From positions 186,001 through 250,000 of the forward strand of contig NZ_JBNYXW010000005.1 in NCBI RefSeq assembly GCF_051380875.1: a stretch of DNA of 64,000 bases, in the 5' to 3' direction. The stretch's first letter is position 1. Every line of letters starts with the position of its first letter. Both the position numbers and the translations under genes were made by a program. Under the pieces are notes generated by a model, which was not told where the DNA came from, searched no databases, and saw only the letters and a list, made by a program, of their open reading frames with translations. This DNA is from Janthinobacterium sp051380875 (GTDB lineage Bacteria; Pseudomonadota; Gammaproteobacteria; Burkholderiales; Burkholderiaceae_D). Shown here in pieces: positions 17,958-26,660 of this stretch.

Positions 17958-18718
17958 TTCTTCACATGCAGCCAGCGCGCGTGGGCGGCGCGGGCCAGGT
18001 AGTCCAGGATGAAGCCCAATATGCCGATCAGCACGATGGCGGCCATCAGTTCCGAGTACGCCAGGCGATCGCGCGTATCGAGGATGAAGTAGCCCAGGCC
18101 GGCCGAGACACCCAGCATTTCCGCCGGCACCAGCACGATCCAGATGATGCCAATGGCCAAGCGCACGCCCGTCAGGATGTCGGCCGTAATGCCCGGCAAA
18201 ATCACCTTGAAGACGATCTCGCTGCGTGTGGCTGACAGGCTGCGTGCGAGCAGCAGCCAGTTCGGATCGAGCCGCGCCACGCCGGCCGCCGTATTGAGTA
18301 AAATCGGCCAGACGGCCGCAAACGCCAACAGGAAATACACGGGCGCGTCTCCCACGCCCAGCACCATCACGGCAATCGGCATCCACGACAGCGGCGAAAT
18401 CATGCGCAGCAGCTGGAACAGCGGCATGGCGGCGCCGGAAAAGCTTTTCGACATGGCTACCAGCACGCCCAATGGCACGCCGATGACGATCGCCAGCCCC
18501 AGGCCCACGGCTACCCTTTGCAGGCTCAGCACCACGTGCAGCCAGATGTCAAGGCCGCCCAGCATTTCCCTGAACGCCAGCGCCGTCGGCAGCGGCGCAA
18601 AGGCATTGGCGATCGGCGTGGATTTCTCCAGCGCCGTCACGCCCAACGACCATAACAGCAAGGCACAGGCCAGCCCGACCAAGGGCAGGCCGAACTTCGT
18701 GAACAGCTTGTTTGTCAT
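17954..18718 (-). CDS. ABC transporter permease, nitrate/sulfonate/taurine type
   Basis: A 254-residue inner-membrane protein of the BPD-transport family with about six hydrophobic segments. The EAA-like loop that docks the ATPase is around SLSATRSEIVFKVILPGI, then TADILTGVRLAIGIIWIV. MISPLSWMPIAVMVLG resembles NrtB/SsuC permeases. It is the last gene of the minus-strand set SBP-permease downstream of the ATPase; the SBP stop is 2 bp upstream of this start. Substrate unknown. Confidence 0.9.
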   Translation of the reverse strand: MTNKLFTKFGLPLVGLACALLLWSLGVTALEKSTPIANAFAPLPTALAFREMLGGLDIWLHVVLSLQRVAVGLGLAIVIGVPLGVLVAMSKSFSGAAMPLFQLLRMISPLSWMPIAVMVLGVGDAPVYFLLAFAAVWPILLNTAAGVARLDPNWLLLARSLSATRSEIVFKVILPGITADILTGVRLAIGIIWIVLVPAEMLGVSAGLGYFILDTRDRLAYSELMAAIVLIGILGFILDYLARAAHARWLHVKN

Positions 18719-18720
18719 CG

Positions 18721-19965
18721 TCAGACCGCCACGGTTTCGCTGCGCAGCAGGTTGGCGGGCAAGCCGAAGGCGGCTGGACCGCCGACGGCCGTGATAGCCT
18801 TGCGCACGAAGCGGTCATCGACCAGGTCGCGCGCGGCGAATTTCGGATCGAGGTTGGCCAGGAAGCGCGTATCGCCTTCGACCTTGGTGCGGCCGATGGC
18901 GCGCACCATTTCTTCCGTGTACGAGGCAAACGGATACGGCTGGAAGTCGATGCGGCGCTGCTGCCAGTTCTTGTGCACGATCAGCCCCTGCTTTTCGTAG
19001 CTGGCGTAATCGGTGGTGGCCAGTACCTTGGTCAGCACTTGCAGCGGATGCGGCGTGTAGCGGTGTTCGCCCACGTTCGACAGCAGCTTGGCCGTGTCGA
19101 CCTGGTTCGAGCGCGTCCACAGCTGCGCCTTGACGATGGCGTTGGTGACCTTCTGCGCCCATTCGGGACGCGTGTTGATGTCGCGCTCGGAAAGGAAGGT
19201 GACGCAGCAGGCGTGGTTTTTCCACACGTCGCCCGAAAAGCGCAGGATCTTGCCGATGCCAGCGTTTTCCGCCGCCGCATTGAATGGCTCGGCCACGATG
19301 TAGCCGGCGATGGACTTGCTGGCCAGGGCGGAGAGCATTTCGGCCGGCGCCAGCACGATCAGGTTGACTTCATTCGGCTTGATGGCTGCGTTGCGCGCAC
19401 GCGTAACCGGCGTGAGGCCATTGGCGCTGAGGATTTGTTGCAGCAGGATGTTGTGGATCGAGTACCAGAACGGGATGGCAACCGTGCGTCCGCCCAGGTC
19501 GGAGACCTTGTTGATCTCGTTGGCCACCGTCAGCGCGGAACCGTTGACGTGGTTCCAGGCCACGACTTTTGCCGGGAACTTGGCGCCGTAGCGCACCCAC
19601 AGGGTGGCCGGCGAGAGCAAATGGATGACGTTGACCTGGCCGGCCACGAACGCTTCGATGATCTGCGCCCAGCTGCGGAACAAACGTGGCGTTTCGGCTT
19701 GCAAGCCTTCGGCTTCGAACAGTTTGCGGGCATGGGCGACGAGCAGCGGCGTGGCATCGGTAATCGGCAGGTAGCCGATTTTCACGGGCTGGTCGTCGCC
19801 TTTCGGGCCTTGTTGGGCCATGGCGTCGCCGGCGAACAATAGCGGCGAGGCGACGCTGGCCGTGGCCAGGGCCGACATGCGCAGGAAGTCGCGCCGCGTC
19901 AGGCCGCAATCGCAATCGGACGAGGCGCAGATATGCAGGGGTTTGTTCTGGTCTTGGAAGGACAT
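18721..19965 (-). CDS. Tat-exported ABC substrate-binding protein, NrtA/SsuA-like
   Basis: A 414-residue periplasmic binding protein. The start ATG at 19965 gives an N-terminus with a cysteine cluster (ICASSDCDCG) directly before a twin-arginine signal, TRRDFLRMSALATAS, then a hydrophobic stretch and an AMA-Q cleavage region near residue 50. The mature part begins VKIGYLPITDATPLLVAHAR, typical of NrtA/CmpA/SsuA-type proteins, and contains HLLSPATLWVRYG and AEMLSALASKSIAGYI. Export through Tat suggests folding or cofactor loading before export. Ligand is unknown; neighbouring oxidoreductase-like genes favour an organic compound over nitrate. Confidence 0.9.
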   Translation of the reverse strand: MSFQDQNKPLHICASSDCDCGLTRRDFLRMSALATASVASPLLFAGDAMAQQGPKGDDQPVKIGYLPITDATPLLVAHARKLFEAEGLQAETPRLFRSWAQIIEAFVAGQVNVIHLLSPATLWVRYGAKFPAKVVAWNHVNGSALTVANEINKVSDLGGRTVAIPFWYSIHNILLQQILSANGLTPVTRARNAAIKPNEVNLIVLAPAEMLSALASKSIAGYIVAEPFNAAAENAGIGKILRFSGDVWKNHACCVTFLSERDINTRPEWAQKVTNAIVKAQLWTRSNQVDTAKLLSNVGEHRYTPHPLQVLTKVLATTDYASYEKQGLIVHKNWQQRRIDFQPYPFASYTEEMVRAIGRTKVEGDTRFLANLDPKFAARDLVDDRFVRKAITAVGGPAAFGLPANLLRSETVAV

Positions 19966-19982
19966 GGGAGTGCTCCGGTCAA

Positions 19983-20789
19983 TTAAAGGGGGGCGAAAGA
20001 GGGCTGCTGATCCTGTCTTTGCAGCGTCTGCAGGGCGTCGAGGATGTCCATCTTCAGGGCGATGACGTCGGCGCTGTGGCCGATCCTGGGCTGGGCGATG
20101 GCGACTGGCCACTCGCGTACGATGTTGCCTGGCTTGCCGCCCATGAGCAAGATGCGGTCGGCCACCAGAATCGCTTCGTCGATATCGTGCGTGACCAGCA
20201 GCACGGCCGTGTGCCAGCGGTGCACCACGTCCACCAGCAGCGATTGCATCTCGGCGCGCGTGATGGCGTCGAGCGCGGAAAACGGCTCGTCGGCAAACAG
20301 CAGTTCCGGCTCGCGCGCCAGCGCGCGTGCCAGCGCCACGCGCTGCGCCATGCCGCCCGACAGCGCGGATGGATACAGCTTTTCGCGGCCCGTCAGCCCT
20401 ACCGCTTCGATGGCTTGCGCCACGCGCGCCTGGTGCGCTGCGCGCGTCAGCTGAGGCTGGTGCCTGAAATCCAGGCCGAAGCCGGCGTTGCCCGTGACGT
20501 TCAGCCAGGGCAAGAGGCTCGCTTGCTGGAAGACGAGCGCGCTGCGCGGGTCAGGTTCGCGCATGGGTGTGCCGAGAAATTGAATATCGCCCGTGGAGGG
20601 CGGTTGCAAGCCGGCCAGCACGCGCAGCAGGCTCGATTTGCCGCAGCCGCTGCCGCCCAGCAGGCAGACGATTTCGCGCTTGCGCACGCCCAGCGAGACG
20701 TGTTGGAAAACGGGCGCGCTGCCCGGATAGGCATAGGCGAGGTCCTGCGCCTGCAGGGCCCAGTCCTCGCGCTCTGCTGCTGCCGTCAT
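19983..20789 (-). CDS. ABC transporter ATP-binding protein, nitrate/sulfonate type
   Basis: A 268-residue ATPase partner of the adjacent permease. Walker A GGSGCGKSS is at 45-53, the Q-loop is near FQQASLLPW, the signature LSGGMAQRVALARAL is at 143-157, Walker B LLFADEP at 163-169, and the H-loop in LVTHDIDEA. The sequence is closest to SsuB/TauB/NrtD-type ATPases. Its ATG overlaps the stop of the acyl-CoA dehydrogenase-like gene by 4 bp, so transporter and oxidoreductase are translated as one unit. Confidence 0.93.
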   Translation of the reverse strand: MTAAAEREDWALQAQDLAYAYPGSAPVFQHVSLGVRKREIVCLLGGSGCGKSSLLRVLAGLQPPSTGDIQFLGTPMREPDPRSALVFQQASLLPWLNVTGNAGFGLDFRHQPQLTRAAHQARVAQAIEAVGLTGREKLYPSALSGGMAQRVALARALAREPELLFADEPFSALDAITRAEMQSLLVDVVHRWHTAVLLVTHDIDEAILVADRILLMGGKPGNIVREWPVAIAQPRIGHSADVIALKMDILDALQTLQRQDQQPSFAPL

Positions 20790-21883
20790 GCCTGCGCTCC
20801 CACCGCTGTCGCCGCCTGCTGGCTGTCGAATAGCTGCAAGGCCGCCTGCAATTGCGTCAGGCTGGGCGTGACGATAGGGATGAACGACGATTCGCGCCAG
20901 CGGCGGGCAAAGCCCTGCTGCTCGGCGTTCAGGTAGGCGCGCCCGCCCATGGCCTGCAGTTCCAGCATCAGCGCCTGCTGCAGTATCTCGGCCAGCTGTA
21001 TGCGCAGGCGGAACATGGCCGGTGCCTGCGTCTTGAAGCGGCCGTCATGCACGCCGGCCAGCAAGGTGTCGACGGCCGTTGCCAGGGTGGCTTGCAGCGC
21101 TTCGATGCGTGGCGTGAGCGCGTTGCGCGAGCCGGCGGAAATCTGCGCCGCCTGCGCCAGGCTGGCGCGCGCCAGGCCAATCGACAAGCCGCACTGCATG
21201 CCGAGAAAGGCTGGACGTACCTGTGGCAGCCAGGCCGGCGCGTCGTCGCTGATGATGTCCGCGGCGGGGATATGCACCTGCGCCAGCTTGACGGATGCCG
21301 TATTGCTGCCGCGCAGGGCGATCAGGTCGAGGTCATCGCTGCGCTGCACGCCTGCCGCGCAGCTGTCGAAAGCCACGATGACGGGTGGTGCGCCGTCATT
21401 TGGCGCCACGGCGGCCGCCGCGACAAAGCCCGCCTTGCGCAAGTTCGTCACCCAGGCCAGGCCACCGTCAACCAGCAAACCATCGGCATGGCGCGCGCCC
21501 GTGATTTGCAGCTGCTCGATGCCGGACAAGAATTTCATGGCATTCGACAGGCCGCTGGCGCCCGCCTGCGTGCCCGCCAGCAGGCCTGGCAAGCGGCGCT
21601 CGGCCAGTGCGCGGTTCTCGCTTTGCAGCAGGAATTCGATGAAGCAGCGCTGGCCCCAGAAGACAAAGGCCGCCGTCACCGATTGCTCGGCTACCCTGGC
21701 GATGGCGTGGATGGCGTCACGCACGTCGCCGCCCGCGCCACCGTGTTCCCGCGGCACGCCAAGGCGCAGCAGGTTGTCGCCAGCCAGGGCCGGCAAGACA
21801 GTTTCAGCCAGTTGCGGCGATTCATCGAGCTGGTCGGCATGCATGTGCAGCCAGTGACTAAGGTTAGGCATCATGTTCGCCAT
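20786..21883 (-). CDS. acyl-CoA dehydrogenase family flavoprotein
   Basis: A 365-residue member of the acyl-CoA dehydrogenase/flavin-dependent monooxygenase superfamily. The N-terminal helical domain has LPALAGDNLLRLGVPREHGGAGG; the middle beta-domain has GLSNAMKFLSG and GLLVDGGLAWVTNLRKAG; the C-terminal helical domain ends with MGGRAYLNAEQQGFARRWR. Members next to sulfonate-type ABC transporters are often assigned to sulfur acquisition (SfnB/DszC-like). I see no clear catalytic glutamate. The start is 1 bp after the stop of the AhpD-like gene, and the stop overlaps the ATPase gene by 4 bp. Confidence 0.85.
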   Translation of the reverse strand: MANMMPNLSHWLHMHADQLDESPQLAETVLPALAGDNLLRLGVPREHGGAGGDVRDAIHAIARVAEQSVTAAFVFWGQRCFIEFLLQSENRALAERRLPGLLAGTQAGASGLSNAMKFLSGIEQLQITGARHADGLLVDGGLAWVTNLRKAGFVAAAAVAPNDGAPPVIVAFDSCAAGVQRSDDLDLIALRGSNTASVKLAQVHIPAADIISDDAPAWLPQVRPAFLGMQCGLSIGLARASLAQAAQISAGSRNALTPRIEALQATLATAVDTLLAGVHDGRFKTQAPAMFRLRIQLAEILQQALMLELQAMGGRAYLNAEQQGFARRWRESSFIPIVTPSLTQLQAALQLFDSQQAATAVGAQA

Positions 21884-21884
21884 C

Positions 21885-22439
21885 TCAGACGGCGCCGGGT
21901 AGGTAGGGTGTCAATTGCGGGTTGACGGGGGTGCCGGCCAAGCTGTTGGAGAAATTGCACAGGGTGGCCAGGCTGATGCCCAGCACCACTTCCAGCGCCT
22001 GCTGTTCGTTGTAGCCGGCGGCCAGGAAGGTTTGATATGCATCGTCGCTGACGGCGCCGCGCGTGGCGATGACGGCCGTGGCGAAGGCGGCGACGGCGTC
22101 CAGTTTGTTGTCGCCCGTAGGTTCGCCATGTTGCAGGGCACGCACCGTTTCCGGCGTCTGGCCCGCTTTTTTCAGCGAGATGGCGCTATGGCCAGCGATG
22201 CAGAAATCGCAGCCGTGGATGCGCGCGGCCGTGATCTGCACCACCTCGCGTTCCATCAGGCTCAAGCTGGCGCGGGCATTGATGCTTGATACGGTCAGAT
22301 AGGTTTCCAGAGCCAGCGGGGCGTTGGCCAGGACGCCGATCAGGTTGGGCAAAAAGCCATTGTTGGCGATGGCTTTTTCCACGAAGGGACGGCTGTCGGT
22401 CGGGGCGGTATCAAGAGTATGCAGCGTCAGACGGGACAT
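21885..22439 (-). CDS. carboxymuconolactone decarboxylase/AhpD family protein
   Basis: A 184-residue protein starting at the ATG at 22439 (MSRLTLHTLDTAP); longer upstream reading is unlikely to be translated. The AhpD-type redox site is C77-D-F-C80 followed by H84 in RIHGCDFCIAGHS, as in alkylhydroperoxidase-like CMD proteins. The sequence ILANAP-type segment (LANAPLALETYLTV) is also typical. It is the most upstream enzyme gene of the transporter set, 118 bp downstream of the AraC gene. A thiol peroxidase or reductant role for the adjacent flavoprotein is possible but inferred. Confidence 0.88.
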   Translation of the reverse strand: MSRLTLHTLDTAPTDSRPFVEKAIANNGFLPNLIGVLANAPLALETYLTVSSINARASLSLMEREVVQITAARIHGCDFCIAGHSAISLKKAGQTPETVRALQHGEPTGDNKLDAVAAFATAVIATRGAVSDDAYQTFLAAGYNEQQALEVVLGISLATLCNFSNSLAGTPVNPQLTPYLPGAV

Positions 22440-22557
22440 GGGGTGCCTTGCTAAGTTGGTAAGTAATCCATGCATTATATCGGCCATGTCGTGCGCACAA
22501 CAGACGTCAGCGTCGCCCTTTTGTGCTCGTTCGTCCTTGATTTTGCAAACCTTGATC

Positions 22558-23478
22558 TCAGCTGGCCAGTTGACGCAGGCGCTGGTCGCGGCGATAGGCA
22601 CCCGGCTGTTCGCCCGTGACGCGCTTGAAGGCGCGCGTAAAGGCAGCGTGCGAGCGGTAGCCCACCAATTCAGCCGCGCGTTCGACGGAAACGCCATCGT
22701 GCAGGCGCCGCGCCGCGATCTTCATGCGCAGCAGGAGCAAAAACTGGGCTGGCGGGTGGCCGCTGGCGCTGGCAAAATGCTTGCAGAAGCTGGCGCGCGA
22801 CATGCAGGCGGCCTTGGCCATGTTCTCGATCGACCAGTCGGCTGCGGGGGCGTCGAGCATGCGTTCGAGCAGCGGCGAAAATGCGGGCTGGTGCAGCAGC
22901 GACAGCAAGCCTGCCGCCACCTGCTCACCTTGCGCCACATGGCGGATCAGGTAAAAGAACAGCAGTTCGACCAGGCGCGAGGTCAAGGGCGAGGGCTGTT
23001 CCGGGTCGCCACCTGCTTCCGCCAGGATCAGGTCGAACAGTGCCGTGGCGGCGCTGAAGGCGGGGGCGTCGCCGCGTATCAGCAAATAGGACGGGAACGA
23101 GTCGACGATCAGCGCGGAGAGGGCGCCGCGAAACTGGAAGAAGCCGCAGGCGAGCGCTGTTGCCGGGCTCTCCGTGGACGCCTGCAGCGGCAGCATGGCT
23201 TGCGCGCTCACCGCTTGCAGCGGATCGCTGTAGGGACTGAGGAAATGCGGCAAGTCGCGCAGCAGGAAGACGCCATCGCGTGGGCCGAGCGCAATCGGCG
23301 CCGCGCCATCGAAATGCAGGTAGCAATGGCCATCGAGCACCAGATGAAAGCTGCCCAGTTCCCGTCCCGCCGTGGAGGCGCGCCAGCGGCCGCAGTACTG
23401 GCCCACATGCAGTACGGCAGTGTCGAGTTCCAGGCTGCCAAGCAGCCAGCGCGCCAGCCTGTCGGTATCAGCATTCAT
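22558..23478 (-). CDS. AraC family transcriptional regulator with cupin N-terminus
   Basis: A 306-residue regulator. The N-terminal half is a cupin-like sensor (FHLVLDGHCYLHFDGA, RDGVFLLRDLPHFL). The C-terminal double helix-turn-helix covers about 205-300, with MSRASFCKHFASASGHPPAQ as the first HTH and GYRSHAAFTRAFKRVTGEQP as the second, a clear AraC signature. It lies upstream of and co-oriented with the AhpD/acyl-CoA dehydrogenase/ABC genes and is the natural candidate for their regulator. The effector is unknown. Confidence 0.92.
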   Translation of the reverse strand: MNADTDRLARWLLGSLELDTAVLHVGQYCGRWRASTAGRELGSFHLVLDGHCYLHFDGAAPIALGPRDGVFLLRDLPHFLSPYSDPLQAVSAQAMLPLQASTESPATALACGFFQFRGALSALIVDSFPSYLLIRGDAPAFSAATALFDLILAEAGGDPEQPSPLTSRLVELLFFYLIRHVAQGEQVAAGLLSLLHQPAFSPLLERMLDAPAADWSIENMAKAACMSRASFCKHFASASGHPPAQFLLLLRMKIAARRLHDGVSVERAAELVGYRSHAAFTRAFKRVTGEQPGAYRRDQRLRQLAS

Positions 23479-23567
23479 TGGAGAGTCTGGGAAAAAATAG
23501 CATCATACGGTGGCCGCCGCCATGCGCCAACGACGTATTTTGCCTAAGCATATGCGCAGGATGACGC

Positions 23568-24407
23568 TTACTTCTTGCCGCTGTGCTGCTGGAAGGCGGG
23601 ACAACTGACCTGCAGCAGCGAGCGGTCTTCCAGGCATACGGCGGATAATTGGCCGCCCCAGACGCAACCGCTATCGAGACCGATCAAGTCGGGCCGCAAC
23701 TGCAATCCCAGCGCCGACCAGTGGCCGAAGACGACGGTGTCGCCAGCGCTTTGCCGGCCCGGCACGTCGAACCAGGGAAGCAGGCCGGAACCTGGCGGGG
23801 CGCTACCGCTTTCCTTCATCTTGAAGTCCATCACGCCGTCTTGCGTGCAAAAGCGCAGCCGCGTCATGGCGTTGATGATGCAGCGCAACCGGTCGGCGCC
23901 CTGCAGGTCATCGCGCCAGGCGGCTGGCTCGTTGCCATACATCGTGCGCAAAAAATCCACCCAGCCATCACTGCACAGCATGGCCGAGACCTCGCCGCTC
24001 AGGGCCAGCGCCTGCTGCGCGCTCCATTGCGGCAGCAAGCCTGCATGCACGAGCAAGTGGTTTTTGTGCTGCAGGGCGAGGGGGCGGCGACGCAGCCAGG
24101 CGATCAATTGCTCGCGGTCGGGCGCTTCGAGGATCTCGGCCAGGGTATCGGATGCGTGCTGCGGACGGATGCCGTTGGCCACGGCCAGCAAATGCAAGTC
24201 GTGGTTGCCCAGGACGCTGTCGGCCAGCCCTTGTTGCGCCAGCGCGTAGACATGGCGCAGGGTGGCCAGCGAAGCGGGGCCGCGGTTGATCAGGTCGCCC
24301 GCAAACAGCAGCCGGCAGGGACCGTTTGCCGAAGCCTGGATCCGTTCGACCAGCTCGACGGTCTGTGCATGGCAGCCTTGCAGATCGCCGATAAAGTAGG
24401 TTTTCAT
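23568..24407 (-). CDS. apaH: symmetrical bis(5'-nucleosyl)-tetraphosphatase
   Basis: A 279-residue metallophosphatase that cleaves Ap4A to two ADP and can act on NpnN-capped RNA. The phosphoesterase metal motifs are in order: GDLQG at 7-11, GDLINRGP at 37-44, GNHD at 67-70, HAGLLPQW, and FGHWSALG near the C-terminus. Length agrees with E. coli ApaH (280). It appears monocistronic, facing the AT-rich region that precedes the H-NS gene. Confidence 0.95.
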   Translation of the reverse strand: MKTYFIGDLQGCHAQTVELVERIQASANGPCRLLFAGDLINRGPASLATLRHVYALAQQGLADSVLGNHDLHLLAVANGIRPQHASDTLAEILEAPDREQLIAWLRRRPLALQHKNHLLVHAGLLPQWSAQQALALSGEVSAMLCSDGWVDFLRTMYGNEPAAWRDDLQGADRLRCIINAMTRLRFCTQDGVMDFKMKESGSAPPGSGLLPWFDVPGRQSAGDTVVFGHWSALGLQLRPDLIGLDSGCVWGGQLSAVCLEDRSLLQVSCPAFQQHSGKK

Positions 24408-24884
24408 ATGTTATGAGGAGAAGGTGGAGCGACGTGCATGAACTATAAACATGCATGATGCCTGAGGTGGAGCCCATTGCTATAGTATGCGCCTGATTGC
24501 CTCAGCGGCTGGAGCGGATTGAAAATGCCGGGACGGATTACTGTCTGGCCATTTTTCGGTTTATTTCTTTGCTGCTGTTTTTAGCACCAGCTGTTTTATA
24601 TTCATATGCATGTCCCTGTCGCTGAGAAAAGGGGATTGCCATGAATTTTTCGGCCATCGCAATAGACGTGGGTGGATCTTTAAAAATACCATTCCGGCCA
24701 TGTTTATTAATTATCCATTATTCTTCTGCGCTATTCTTCATTTAATCTTCATATGGCACATGTAAATAATCACCTGAATATGCTGAGAAAGTTGATTAAT
24801 TGTGCGCCCGACGCACATATGTTTTTATAATGTAGTATATTTCACTGGATTTTATTATTTAGATTAATGTAAAGGATGTAAGCG
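24408..24884. other. 477-bp AT-rich intergenic region between apaH and the H-NS gene
   Basis: Clearly richer in A+T than its surroundings, especially 24560-24884. No gene is seen. It holds the divergent promoters of apaH and the H-NS gene, with the inverted repeat listed at 24801-24817. The composition itself is what an H-NS protein would bind, so autoregulation is plausible. Confidence 0.6.
24801..24831 (+). promoter_or_regulatory. putative promoter and operator of the H-NS gene
   Basis: TATAAT at 24826-24831 is a consensus -10, 54 bp before the start codon. Directly upstream is a perfect 6-bp inverted repeat TGTGCG-CCCGA-CGCACA (24801-24817), located where the -35 element should be. No good -35 is visible (TTGTGC at 24800-24805 would need a 20-bp spacer), which suggests activator dependence or extended regulation. 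Confidence 0.45.
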
Positions 24885-25193
24885 ATGGATTTGTCAACGA
24901 TGACGATGCTGGAATTGCGCAAACTGGAAGATAATGTCAAGCAGGAATTGAATGGCCGCGAACGTGAAGATTTGAACAAGGCGCGCGAACAGATCATGGC
25001 CATCGCGCAGCAAGCGGGCATCCCCCTGAAACAGCTGATTCTGGATGGCCTGCATCCGCGCACGGGCAAAGTCGCGGTACGTTATCGCAACCCGGACAAC
25101 GCTGCGCAGCAGTGGACAGGCCGTGGCCGCCAGCCGCTGTGGGTCAAACAGTGGGTGGAATCGGGCAAGCCGATCGATCTGCTGCGCGTATAA
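24885..25193 (+). CDS. H-NS family nucleoid-associated protein
   Basis: A 102-residue DNA-binding protein. The N-terminal half is a coiled-coil oligomerisation region (about 5-45, LELRKLEDNVKQELNGRERE). The C-terminal half carries the H-NS/Bph3-type binding module, with KVAVRYRNPDNAAQQWTGRG, then RQPLWVKQWVESGKPID. Such proteins silence AT-rich, often horizontally acquired DNA. The RBS AAAGGATG precedes the ATG. It is followed by the phosphomannomutase gene after 80 bp; a shared transcript is possible. Confidence 0.95.
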   Translation: MDLSTMTMLELRKLEDNVKQELNGREREDLNKAREQIMAIAQQAGIPLKQLILDGLHPRTGKVAVRYRNPDNAAQQWTGRGRQPLWVKQWVESGKPIDLLRV

Positions 25194-25273
25194 TTTGGTA
25201 TACTCTTGGCGCAGTAACAAGCTTTTTGCTTGTGACGCTCCTTTTTGTCCTAACTCTTTATACCGACCAAACC

Positions 25274-26656
25274 ATGCTTCCATTGTCAAAAACGATCTTC
25301 AAAGCCTACGATATTCGCGGCGTTATTTCTAAAACCCTCGATGCCAGCGTGGCACGCAAGATCGGACAGGCATTTGGCCAGGCAGCGCTGGCCAAGGGTG
25401 AACAGCGGGTCGTGATCGGCCGCGATGGACGCTTGTCGGGACCTGAATTGACGGCGGCGCTGGCGCAAGGCTTGCAGGCCGCAGGCGTCGATGTGGTCGA
25501 CTTGGGCGTAGTGGCCACGCCGATGGTGTACTTCGGCACCAACGTGCTCGATACGCGCTCCGGCATCATGGTCACGGGTAGCCATAATCCGCCTGACTAT
25601 AATGGTTTCAAGATGGTGCTGGCAGGTGAGGCGATTCACGGCGAGGCGATCCAGGCGCTGTACCACAGCATTGTCGCCCACGATGGCAGCGATAGCACGA
25701 CGCCGGGCAGCTATGCCACGCACGATATCCGCGCCGCCTACCTGGCGCGCATCCTGGGCGATGTGAAGCTGGCGCGCCCGATCAAGATCGCCGTCGATTG
25801 CGGCAATGGCGTCGCTGGCGCATTTGCGGGCGACCTGTTCCGCGGCATGGGCTGCGAAGTCATCGAACTGTTCTGCGAAGTCGATGGCAATTTCCCGAAC
25901 CACCATCCCGATCCCGCGCATCCGGAAAACCTGCAAGACCTGATCCGCTGCCTGGCCGCGACGGATGCCGAAATCGGCATCGCCTTCGACGGGGATGGCG
26001 ACCGCCTGGGTGTGGTCACCAAGGATGGCCAGATTATCTACCCTGACCGCCAGATGATGCTGTTTGCCGCCGATGTGCTGACCCGCCATCCTGGCGCGCA
26101 AATCCTGTACGACGTGAAATGCACGCGCCACCTGGCGCCGTGGATCAGCCAGCATGGCGGCGTGCCGCTGATGTATAAAACGGGCCACTCGCTGGTCAAG
26201 GCCAAATTGCGCGAGACGGGTGCGCCGCTGGGCGGCGAAATGAGCGGCCATATCTTCTTCAAGGACCGCTGGTACGGTTTCGACGACGGCCTGTATTCGG
26301 CCGCGCGCCTGCTCGAAATCCTCACGCGCGAAGCCGATCCGTCGGCCCTGCTCAACTCCCTGCCGCAGTCCGACAGCACGCCGGAACTGCATCTGGAGCT
26401 GAAGGAAGGCGAAAATGTCGCGCTGATGGACATGCTGCGCCGCGACGCCGTTTTCCCTGGCAATGAACAAATCATCACCATCGATGGCCTGCGCGTGGAG
26501 TATGCGGACGGCTTTGGCCTGGCCCGCTCGTCGAACACCACGCCGGTGATCGTCATGCGCTTCGAGGCGGAAACGCCGGCAGCCCTGGCGCGTATCCAGG
26601 GCCAGTTCAAGAGCGTGATCCTGGCTGCCAAGCCAGATGCTATATTGCCGTTCTAA
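25274..26656 (+). CDS. phosphomannomutase/phosphoglucomutase
   Basis: A 460-residue alpha-D-phosphohexomutase (AlgC/ManB-like) that interconverts hexose-1- and -6-phosphates for LPS and exopolysaccharide precursors. The ATG at 25274 opens LSKTIFKAYDIRGV, the conserved family start. The catalytic serine is S103 in TGSHNP, the Mg-binding loop DGDGDR lies near 239-244, the sugar-recognition GGEMSGH near 321-327, and the C-terminal phosphate loop is near EYADGFGLARSSNTTP. It heads the run pgm-waaC-waaA, with 4 bp to the heptosyltransferase start. Confidence 0.94.
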   Translation: MLPLSKTIFKAYDIRGVISKTLDASVARKIGQAFGQAALAKGEQRVVIGRDGRLSGPELTAALAQGLQAAGVDVVDLGVVATPMVYFGTNVLDTRSGIMVTGSHNPPDYNGFKMVLAGEAIHGEAIQALYHSIVAHDGSDSTTPGSYATHDIRAAYLARILGDVKLARPIKIAVDCGNGVAGAFAGDLFRGMGCEVIELFCEVDGNFPNHHPDPAHPENLQDLIRCLAATDAEIGIAFDGDGDRLGVVTKDGQIIYPDRQMMLFAADVLTRHPGAQILYDVKCTRHLAPWISQHGGVPLMYKTGHSLVKAKLRETGAPLGGEMSGHIFFKDRWYGFDDGLYSAARLLEILTREADPSALLNSLPQSDSTPELHLELKEGENVALMDMLRRDAVFPGNEQIITIDGLRVEYADGFGLARSSNTTPVIVMRFEAETPAALARIQGQFKSVILAAKPDAILPF

Positions 26657-26660
26657 TAGC

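Noticed and set aside
18712..19842. Plus-strand open frame of 376 codons
   Set aside because: Lies antisense to the Tat-exported binding protein and shows no recognisable domain.
25112..25273. Upstream extension of the phosphomannomutase frame with a hydrophobic segment
   Set aside because: It overlaps the H-NS gene out of frame. The family N-terminus begins at 25274, so the apparent membrane segment is a frame artefact.
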